Below, in pieces: positions 8,012-16,200 of a stretch of 64,000 bases of DNA; positions within the stretch are counted from its first letter, which is position 1; each line of letters opens with the position of its first letter. A program made the position numbers and the translations under genes. Source of the stretch: Pararhizobium qamdonense (GTDB lineage Bacteria > Pseudomonadota > Alphaproteobacteria > Rhizobiales > Rhizobiaceae). The notes beneath the pieces were generated by a model. The model was not told where the DNA came from, did not search any database, and worked only from the letters and a program-made list of their open reading frames with translations. The stretch covers positions 184,362 through 248,361 of the forward strand of contig NZ_CP119569.1 of assembly GCF_029277445.1 (NCBI RefSeq), in the 5' to 3' direction.

Positions 8012-8596
8012 CTACTCGAAGGCTGACATCTGGGCAGTCGCGGCTTGTCTGTCGATCGAGTTGGCGGGCTGTTCGACCGTGCGCTCATAGGGCTTCCAGG
8101 TCTCTCCGGTAATGTCTTCGTAGGCGGAGACCGCACCTTCGGCTGCCATGCGAAGCACGTGGGCCTGCAGGCCCATGTCGGCTGCGAACTCGCGCTTGCG
8201 CTGGGCGCGGCTGTCGAAGCCCACCGGACCGTCGAGGTCTTCATCTCTGGCATCGTTGGAGAGTTTCGTGGTGAGATCGCGGGCTTCTGTGACCGCCCGG
8301 CTGTAGAATTGCCCGGCGCCGTAGGCGGAGCCGACGAAGGATCCGACGATGCGCTGCATGTGGATCTGCATGGCCTTCTCGGCTAGGCCGTCCTTCAGGG
8401 CATCGGCGCTTTCGATCAACTGCCCGCGATGGAGGTCGCGGATTCCGTCGCTGTCGATAAGGGCAAGGCCGAAGCTTTCGGAGATGCGCAGTGCCTGGGC
8501 TGTATCGGGGCAGGCGTGCCTGACCATCTCGAGGGTGGTTGCGCGCTGGGATTTGGCCGGACGGTTTTTCTGGGTGGAGCGGTTGAGCGGTGCCAT
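8012..8596 (-). CDS. Conserved plasmid hypothetical protein
   Basis: A 194-residue protein from the ATG at 8596, with AAAGGA upstream at good spacing; a longer frame to 8983 has no comparable start. It is largely helical and rich in Ala, Arg and Asp, with no signal peptide or membrane segment. Landmarks are MAPLNRSTQK at the start, GSAYGAGQFYSRAVTEARDL in the middle and AYEDITGETWKPYERT near the end. I do not recognise a named domain. The setting, between element backbone genes, suggests a conserved cargo or maintenance gene. The 8597-9052 upstream stretch has no gene I can support. Confidence 0.7.
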   Translation of the reverse strand: MAPLNRSTQKNRPAKSQRATTLEMVRHACPDTAQALRISESFGLALIDSDGIRDLHRGQLIESADALKDGLAEKAMQIHMQRIVGSFVGSAYGAGQFYSRAVTEARDLTTKLSNDARDEDLDGPVGFDSRAQRKREFAADMGLQAHVLRMAAEGAVSAYEDITGETWKPYERTVEQPANSIDRQAATAQMSAFE

Positions 8597-9052
8597 GATC
8601 GGATCCTTTATGAGCGATGTTTCAGCGAAGCCCGGGGTGCCGGTTGTCGTCCGGCTCAGCCCCTCGGGTGCGGGCAAAAGGACATGGGCACCAGCGGCCC
8701 GGCCCAAGGTCAGGGCATTGCTAAGAGGAGCGGGGAAGGTTTGCGGATGGTGCTGCCCGCCTTTAAGCGGGCTGCGACAGACGCGGGCCTGCCCTGCAAC
8801 GAGGCGATGATCCTGCCGCAACGCGGCGTGGCACACGGCCTTTGACCGGGACGCGCCCATGTCAGACCGCAGCAAAACCGAGGCGCTGTGCCGGCCGACG
8901 ATCTGGTCCACGACAGCATGATGCAATCGCCATCGCCGATCCGACCGTGGCAACGCCGCTTCACCCACGGAGGCCACTGACAAATCCCGGTCCCATCACA
9001 GTCAGCGCCAGGATGGTTGCCCCGTGCTTGCGGGCGCGCTTCGATCAAAGCG

Positions 9053-9289
9053 TCACCGCACCCTCGAATTGGACGGGCTTTCCACTCTCACCCGGCTCCG
9101 TTGATATGCGTGCTGTGATCTGGTGTAGGCCATGCCGTGCCTTGCTTTCCAACGCGCCTTCGTTCGCCTTGTCCGCTCTGCCCGCCGGGACCGGCAATCC
9201 TGCTGCCGTACCCAGATCCTGCGATAGAGCTCGATGAAATCAATCACCTGATTTCGGGGAGCGCTGCTGTCTGTGAACGCAGCAGTCAT
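9053..9289 (-). CDS. Small basic hypothetical protein
   Basis: A 78-residue frame whose ATG overlaps the stop of the upstream gene as ATGA (9286-9289), a usual sign of translational coupling. The first 45 residues (APRNQVIDFIELYRRIWVRQ and a following Arg-rich helix) look like real protein; the tail is low in complexity. No family is recognised. It may bind nucleic acid, given the strong positive charge, but nothing more can be said. Confidence 0.45.
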   Translation of the reverse strand: MTAAFTDSSAPRNQVIDFIELYRRIWVRQQDCRSRRAERTRRTKARWKARHGMAYTRSQHAYQRSRVRVESPSNSRVR

Positions 9290-9936
9290 TGCCTTGCCGC
9301 CCAGGTCACGAAGCTGGACGGACCGTCATATGGCTGGTGCTTCAGTGGATGGATGACGAAGCCATGTCGGCCGATCACGTAGTCGGAGCGTGGAACCAGG
9401 AACCGTCGTTCGCCGGTCTCGCCTCGGATCCCACCTAGCGTCGCGATGCACTCGACGAAACCCGGCTGATGATCGGAATTGAGGGCCGCGATGACGACCC
9501 AGTCATCGCGATGGCGGCTCTCGAATTCCTGCCTGTCCCGCATGTGAGACTGACTGCCGTTCAGTATTGCGCCCGTGACGCGCTCGTAGGCATCAGGGAA
9601 ATAGTCGCGAAGTGTGCGATCGGCCAGACGTCGCTCATAGGCGGTGAACAGTTGGGGGAAAGCATGGGCGACCTTCGCCCATTCACAATCCTCTTCGTAA
9701 AATTTGCTGTCATTACGATAGAGGGGATGGACTACAGCATTGGAAACATCGGCGAGATGGAAACCGCCGTGACTGGCAGTCGAATGCAGAATGATCCCGT
9801 CGGCGAATAGCCGCGAGCCCTGTGCCACGCCCCAAGGCGTCGATGCTCCTGCTTGTATCGTCGGCCGATCCAATGTCCGTAGTTCAGTCTCATGGGCCGC
9901 TTTTTCCGCAGCCATGTCATCATGGATCTCAGCCAT
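9286..9936 (-). CDS. Plasmid-type hypothetical protein, DUF7007-like
   Basis: A 216-residue protein. The core shows STPWGVAQGSRLFADGI followed by HSTASHGGFHLADVSNAVVH, then a YEEDCEWAKVAHAFPQLF helix. I recall this pattern from the DUF7007 family common in alphaproteobacterial plasmids, but could not check the name. No catalytic role is known. The conserved His residues in HSTASHGGFH suggest a binding site. It lies 81 bases downstream of the ParB-domain gene and is coupled to the small gene after it. Confidence 0.65.
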   Translation of the reverse strand: MAEIHDDMAAEKAAHETELRTLDRPTIQAGASTPWGVAQGSRLFADGIILHSTASHGGFHLADVSNAVVHPLYRNDSKFYEEDCEWAKVAHAFPQLFTAYERRLADRTLRDYFPDAYERVTGAILNGSQSHMRDRQEFESRHRDDWVVIAALNSDHQPGFVECIATLGGIRGETGERRFLVPRSDYVIGRHGFVIHPLKHQPYDGPSSFVTWAARQ

Positions 9937-10017
9937 GACAAACTCCTTTTGATTGCTCGAAACGAAAACGCCGCCGGCATCAGCCAGCGGCGTTGGTTCA
10001 GATCCTGATGCCTAGTG

Positions 10018-11733
10018 CTATTCGGCAGCCCCGCGGAAACCTTCGTCCGCCTCTTCCTCGGCGGCAGAATGGTCCACAATCTCACCACCGGAAAGCTGAT
10101 CTTCGAGCGTATCGGGAACGTCGTCGGCATCCGCCAATCCGCTGTCATCGCTGGCGTAGCGACCTACCCACAACCGCACCTCCTCAGTGGATGGGGCCAG
10201 CAGCGCTGCTGGATGCACCAGCTTTCCCTCGGCAAAATGCTCTACCAAAGCCGTACGGGTGTCCTTCACCTTGATCCGGCCGGGGACCCCTGCTGTTTCC
10301 GCTGTGGCTTCCAACGCAGTGCGCGACAGGCATGAGAGGAAATCTTCGGTCGCCATATTGGGCAGGAATTGATCGGCGCTGATCGCATCCCCGGCAATAC
10401 GGGCGATCAGTCCGCTATCGGAGCGGTTGCGCCGCAGAGACAGGACTTCGATCAGAACCGAGCGCGCAGCTTGAACCAGCGTCTCGCGATCGAAGGACAG
10501 CTTGCCGTCTTCGCCCATCAGTCGGGCAGCATGCGGCCCGCATTTGGCGTGACCATAAGGATTGTCCGATGCGCCACTGGCAACCGTGACATTCGTGCCG
10601 GTGAAGGCCAGAATGAGCAGAGCCATCAGCGTATCGTCCTCGATCGGCGCACGGGCGAGCGCCTCGTGCAGGGAATCGGTTCGTAGATCGCCGATCATGT
10701 CGACACCCTTCTGGGTCACGTCCGGCCGCGCCTTGGTTACCTCGACCTCGTCAACGACGGTTTCGACACCATCGGCATCCTTGATCAGCTTGGGCTTCTT
10801 CGCCTCCGGCATGCGATAGGCAACCGACTGAACCGAGCCGTCGCGCGCGTTGATATACCAGCCGGTCAGGTCACCCTTGCCGGGCTTGCCATAGACCTGT
10901 TGCGCCTTGGCCGGGAGCTTGGCCTGGCCATATTCGTTGGCCTCGATGGCCGATCCGCGCTTGGGCAGATTGTTGGCCAACCACTCCTGCTGCGCCCCGA
11001 GAAACGCCTCGACGTCGGTGGTATAGCGGCTGTCCTCGTCAGCGGGTGCAAACAGGTCCTCGACCCAGACGATACCATAGGCCAAAGTCAGATCGTCGCC
11101 GAAGCTTGCGTGCTTGGCGAGCATCCGGGTTCTGGTCAGTGCGCGAGCCACCTCCCACCACGACACCTGCGGATCCTGCTTCTTCGGCTTGTACTTCTTC
11201 CAGACCTCGGCCTGCTCGTCCTGGCCGGCGGCGGCGATCGTGCGCAACTGCTGCTCGTTCGGCATGTCGCCTCGCGCCATCTGGTCGAGCATGGCGGGCA
11301 GGATGTTGGCCAGAAGCCGCAGCTTGCGGATCTGCCGGCTCGGAAGCGCCAGCGCCATGGCGATCGACTCTTCGGTCCATCCCAGGGCAACCAGCCTTTC
11401 GATAGCGCGCCACTGGTCGACAGGGTTTAGCGGTTCGCGGGCGATGTTTTCCGCAAAGGACTGCATGGCACCAAGATCGTCGGATGGATCGGCCAGGAGC
11501 AGCGGGATTTCCACGAGATCCGCAGCGATCGCCTGTGCAGCGCGGCGGTGACCAAAGACGATAACGTAGCTGTTGCCGCCCTCCGGATCGAGTTTGACGA
11601 TCGGTGGCTGCACGACGCCGATGGCCCGGATCGATGCGCACAGTAGCGCATCCGACTGGGGTGAGGATTTCGACTGACGGGACCGGTCAGGATTGTCCTT
11701 CAGGCTGCGCGGATCGGCTGTAATCAACTGCAT
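10018..11733 (-). CDS. ParB/Srx-domain nuclease-like protein
   Basis: A 571-residue protein from the ATG at 11733. The N-terminal ParB domain spans about residues 1-100: IRAIGVVQPPIVKLD, the GHRRAAQAIA box at 61-70 and ENIAREPLNPVDQW at 95-108. An HTH-like region follows (GWTEESIAMALALPSRQIRKLRLL, in two parts). The C-terminal half is a long extension with a zinc-free, mixed helical composition. Such large ParB-like proteins are typical of Rhizobiales plasmids and are not the canonical partition ParB, since no parA is adjacent. They may bind DNA or act as CTPase/nuclease switches; the role here is open. Confidence 0.85.
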   Translation of the reverse strand: MQLITADPRSLKDNPDRSRQSKSSPQSDALLCASIRAIGVVQPPIVKLDPEGGNSYVIVFGHRRAAQAIAADLVEIPLLLADPSDDLGAMQSFAENIAREPLNPVDQWRAIERLVALGWTEESIAMALALPSRQIRKLRLLANILPAMLDQMARGDMPNEQQLRTIAAAGQDEQAEVWKKYKPKKQDPQVSWWEVARALTRTRMLAKHASFGDDLTLAYGIVWVEDLFAPADEDSRYTTDVEAFLGAQQEWLANNLPKRGSAIEANEYGQAKLPAKAQQVYGKPGKGDLTGWYINARDGSVQSVAYRMPEAKKPKLIKDADGVETVVDEVEVTKARPDVTQKGVDMIGDLRTDSLHEALARAPIEDDTLMALLILAFTGTNVTVASGASDNPYGHAKCGPHAARLMGEDGKLSFDRETLVQAARSVLIEVLSLRRNRSDSGLIARIAGDAISADQFLPNMATEDFLSCLSRTALEATAETAGVPGRIKVKDTRTALVEHFAEGKLVHPAALLAPSTEEVRLWVGRYASDDSGLADADDVPDTLEDQLSGGEIVDHSAAEEEADEGFRGAAE

Positions 11734-12052
11734 GGGAATAACCTCTTGAGTTTCGGGCGGACGGACTGTCCTTGCCTCCTCATCTTCTTTTCGAAGACAT
11801 TTCCCGAACCGCAGGACGGGCCGGCGGCTGCAATTGCGCCGGAGCAGACCTGGCTTGCGGAGGAGCGAGGCACACCTGCCTTGCGAGGCAAGCTGGCCCG
11901 GTCTGCGACCGGCGCGATTGAGGGAACCGGCAGCCGTTGGACCGTCCTTGCGAACCGGTTGCCTTGCCCCCTTCTTCTCCTCCCTCGTCGTCCTCCCCTC
12001 CATTTCCCGGCGATGTCACACGATTTTAAGCAATTGCTGCTGAACTTTGGCC

Positions 12053-13099
12053 ATGACAAAGCCGCCGCGCAAAAAATCCCAGCCGCTTTTGCGGGAGACG
12101 GATCTCCCGATCCGCTCGCGACCACGCAAACGACGCGATCCGGCGCAGCCGCAGCTTCCCTTCGACCCGATGCCAGATCGCATCGAACCGTGCCTGGCGC
12201 TGCTGAAGGCAAAGCCGCCTTCACGACCGGACTGTATCTATGAGATCAAATGGGACGGCTATCGCGTGGCTGTTCATATCGAACCGAACTCGGTGCGGAT
12301 CATCACACGTGGCGGTCATGACTGGACCGACAGGTTTCCGGCAATCGCCGCCGCTGCGCGCAAGCTTGGCGTCGGGACCGCCATTCTCGATGGGGAAGCT
12401 GTCGTGCTCGATGCCGAGGGCCGCTCGGATTTTGGGGCGCTGCAGCGCTCGCTCGGCGGGCGCGGGGGCAGACGAGCCTCCGACGATGCCATCCTCTACG
12501 CATTCGACCTGTTGTATTTCGATGGGCATGACCTGACGAAGATGGAGCTTTCCGGACGCCGTCACCTGCTGGAAGATCTGATCGGCGAAAGCGAGGGGGC
12601 AATCCGCGTCTCGCAGGAGGTCGAAGCGGATGGCGCGACACTTCTGGCGGCCGCGCGCGAGCACGGCCTGGAAGGCATCATCGCCAAGCACCGCGACAGC
12701 ACCTACCGCTCGGGCCGGCTTGGCGACTGGCTGAAGATCAAATGCATCCAGAGCGAAAGCTTTGTGATTGTCGGATACGAGCCATCCTCTGCGGCACGCG
12801 GCGGGATTGGCAGCCTCTTGCTGGCGGCCTACCAGGGTGCCGCGTTCGTCTATGTCGGTTCGGTCGGAACTGGCTTTAAAGAGAAAGACACTATCGAACT
12901 GCGCCGCATGCTGGACACGCTGAAGACGAAGCGCGCGCCGCTTGCCGTCGATAAAAAGGGGGTCGTCTTCGTTCAACCGACATTGATTGCCGAGATCGAA
13001 TATCGCGCCTGGACCGACGATGGCAAATTGCGGCATGCCTCGTACAAGGGTCTGCGAGAACAACAGGACAACGCAGCGATCTACAAACTCCCGGAATAG
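12053..13099 (+). CDS. ATP-dependent DNA ligase (LigD ligase-domain type)
   Basis: A 348-residue protein from the ATG at 12053. The adenylation motif is EIKWDGYR at 64-71, with Lys66 as the nucleophile. Motif III is ILDGEAVVLD, motif IV GLEGIIAKH, and motif V DWLKIKC. A C-terminal OB domain follows. No polymerase or phosphoesterase domain of full LigD is fused, so this is a stand-alone ligase domain with a basic N-terminal tail. It seals nicks or breaks and may work with an element-borne repair or DNA-processing pathway. It is alone on the plus strand between two minus-strand genes. Confidence 0.92.
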   Translation: MTKPPRKKSQPLLRETDLPIRSRPRKRRDPAQPQLPFDPMPDRIEPCLALLKAKPPSRPDCIYEIKWDGYRVAVHIEPNSVRIITRGGHDWTDRFPAIAAAARKLGVGTAILDGEAVVLDAEGRSDFGALQRSLGGRGGRRASDDAILYAFDLLYFDGHDLTKMELSGRRHLLEDLIGESEGAIRVSQEVEADGATLLAAAREHGLEGIIAKHRDSTYRSGRLGDWLKIKCIQSESFVIVGYEPSSAARGGIGSLLLAAYQGAAFVYVGSVGTGFKEKDTIELRRMLDTLKTKRAPLAVDKKGVVFVQPTLIAEIEYRAWTDDGKLRHASYKGLREQQDNAAIYKLPE

Positions 13100-13120
13100 C
13101 GCCTGTAGGCCAAAAAACGA

Positions 13121-13152
13121 AAGGGCGCTCGACCCTTTCGGGGAGCGCCCTT
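13121..13152. terminator. Bidirectional hairpin terminator
   Basis: A 10-bp stem AAGGGCGCTC/GAGCGCCCTT (13121-13130 with 13143-13152). On the minus strand it is followed by TCGTTTTTTGG, so it best serves the methylase-helicase transcript; it also follows the ligase gene on the plus strand. Confidence 0.8.
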
Positions 13153-13272
13153 CCAACCCGGACAGTTTCAAACGCGCGGCAATCGCCACTGCAGAAAACT
13201 ATCGAAACGGGTGATGACCGATAGATGTGTATCGGCCGACCTCGTTTCAAGTGACGGTGGGTATGCCGCTGT

Positions 13273-16200
13273 TCACGCGGCTTCCTGGCGATCCTCCTCT
13301 GGTTCGTCGGCGGTTGCCGCCAGATCCTTTTCGATCTCGTCGAGTTGGCTCAGCTTGAGTTCGAGCTCGGCTTCCAACGAGAAGCTCTCTCCCAGACGCG
13401 GCGTGTAGGAGGCGAGCCGTCGCTTGGCATCGGTGAGCCGATTGCGATGGCTCTCACTCTCATGTTCAAACCCGCCAAGAGCATGCTCGAGCCGGGAGAT
13501 GGCACCAATCGGCGTCGTGGTCACCGGAAGATCGATCTCGTAGTCGCCACCGGTGCGTTGAAGAAACGTGTCGTAACGATAACCGTCCTTGCCGAACCGC
13601 TCGCCATGATAGGCAAGATCGAAGCCGCCGATGGCGGCGATAATGGCTTCGCCTTCCTGCTGTAGCTGAACCAGCGTCAGAATCTCCTTCATCAGCGCGC
13701 GGCCGGCGAGCTTGCGCTCGTCAAATTCGGCACTTACGACCTGCATCATGAATGCATCGCCCGCGGTCGGAACCAAACGGTCGATGTCGTTGCCCACATC
13801 CGCGATCCGGCGGCTGGAAAACTCGATATCCCGTTCGGCGTCGCGGATCTGCCGGCGGATCGCGTGCTGATCGTCGATATGGGCGGCCCGCAGCCGATCG
13901 AGACGGGCGATCTCGGCCTCGAGCCCGGCCTTCTCAATGAGGCGTTCGTCGCCGGACGCGATGGCCTTGGCCATGGCGAACTGGTTGGCCTGCCCCTCGC
14001 CCATGTCCTCCAGCCGGCGGACGCTGGTGTCGCCGGACAGTGCCGCCGCGATGAAGCGGGCCTTGCGCTCGTTGTTCTGCCACATGGTAGCATCGAGGCT
14101 GCCGAGTGTCGCATAGGCGAAGACATCGACTTCATCATGCTGGTTGCCCTGGCGGATGATCCGGCCCTCGCGCTGTTCTATCTGCGAGGGCAGCCACGGC
14201 ACATCGAGGTGGTGGAGCGCCTTCAGCCGGGCCTGAACATTGACGCCGGTGCCCATGGTTTCCGAGGAGCCGATCAGTACGCGGACCTTGCCAGCATTGA
14301 AGTCGTTGAACAGCCGCTGCTTGGCGTCGGATTTCTTGTAGTCCTGCATGAAGGCGGTTTCGGAAGCCGGCACGCCAAGGCGGACGAGCTCATCGCGGAT
14401 CCAGCGATAGGCGGAAAAACCGCGCGTCGCCTCGACCGAGATTGTGCCGAGATCGGAAAAGATCAGTTGACCAGCGCCCGGCCGGTCGAACGCCTTGCCG
14501 TCCTTGCGACGATACTCTGCCTCCCCCGTTTCCTGCCAGATCCGGTGGGTGTTCGTGACAAGTGCGTTCAGCTTGTTGGCGGTCTCGTTGCCTATGGCCT
14601 GATCGACCAGACGTAGATCGATGGCGGCGTGACGTCCGTCGGTGATGACCGAGAGCAGGATGTCATCGCCGGGCTTGGCCGGGCCATCGCGCATCTCGAT
14701 CGCCTTGATCCGCGCATCCAGCTGTTTCTGATAGGCCTTGAAAGCGGCCGTCGGTTCGGCGGTAACGATCTGGCGCTTGCCACCGGAAATATTGGGGACC
14801 TTCACATACGTCCTGAGATCGGCCGGCAGCACGACGTCGGCAAACGACCGGAACATGGCGATGAGTTCCGGCACGTTGACGAACTGGCTGAAGCGCGTGA
14901 CCGGCTTGTATTTACCCGACGGCTGCAATTCGAGTTCGGTCGAGGTATCGCCGAAGGTCGAAGCCCATGCGTCGAACTCGTGCAGACCCCGTTCCGACAA
15001 TGCTGCCGGATCCATCATCCGTTGGACGGAAAACATCTCGCCCAGCGTGTTGGTGATCGGGGTGCCCGACGCCAGCACCAGCGCCCTACCCGGATTTTTC
15101 ATCTCGATGAAGCGGGATTTGACGAACAGGTCCCAGGCGCGCTGCGAACCGTTCGGATCGACACCGCGCAACGTCGACATGTTGGTGGCGAAGGACAGCT
15201 TGCGGAACTCCTGCGCCTCGTCGACGATGATCTGGTCGATACCGAGCTCGGAGATTGTCAGCAGATCGTCCTTGCGGGTGGCCAGCGCTTCGAGCCGTTC
15301 CTTGTGACCTTCCTTCATGCGCTCGATGCGCTTGCGCGATAGCCGGTCGTCGCGTTCGACCTTGGTGAGCAGCTCCTCGTAGAGCTCCAGTTCATCCTGG
15401 ATCATATGCGCCTCGAAGGCCGAGGGCACCGCGATAAACCGAAACGCCGAATGGGTGATGATGATGGCATCCCAGTTGGCGGTTGCTGCCCGCGACAGAA
15501 AGCGATGGCGCTTCTCCCTGACGAAGTTCGTTTCGTCGGCGACCAGGATCCGGGCATTGGGGTAAAGGGCGAGAAACTCGCGGGCCGCTTGCGCCAGGCA
15601 ATGGCCGGGCACGACCAGCGTCGCCTTATTGATCAGGCCCAGCCGCCGCTGTTCCATGATCGCGGCCGCCATGGTCAGCGTCTTGCCGGCGCCGACCGCG
15701 TGGGCAAGATAGGTGCTACCTGCCGAAATAACCCGCCAGATCCCGCGTTTCTGATGCCCATAAAGAGAAAAGGCGCCTGAGGCGCCGGGGAGTTGCAGGT
15801 GATCACAGTTAAAAGATCGCGGCGCGATATTGTTGAACGTGTCGTTATAGACCCGCGCCAGCCGGTCGGTGCGATCCGGATCCGACCAGATCCAGGATTG
15901 GAAGCTCGTCTTGATCTTGGCGAGCTTTTCCTTGGCGGCTTCCGTCTCCACCGTGTTCAACACCCGACGTTCGGTCTCGCCGTCGCGGACCGTGTCGAAG
16001 ATCTGCGGCACGGAGGAGTTGAGAGCGTCGGACAGCAGCTGGCCGGCATGGCGGCGGTGCGTGCCCCATTCCGTCGTGCCTGCTGCAGACCATTCGAGCT
16101 GACGGGCATTGACCGTCCATGTCGCCAGTTCCGGCAGATGATGAATGGAGATATCGGCCTCCATCCTCTGTTTGACGAAGGCGACGACATCATCGGCCGG

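Noticed and set aside
10018..11733. ParB-domain gene as evidence of a partition locus or replication origin
   Set aside because: No ParA gene and no repeated parS-like sites nearby; large ParB-like proteins of this kind are common plasmid cargo.
11734..12052. Plus-strand frame upstream of and overlapping the ligase (from 11746)
   Set aside because: It runs through the ParB gene leader and into the ligase in another frame, without recognisable protein content.
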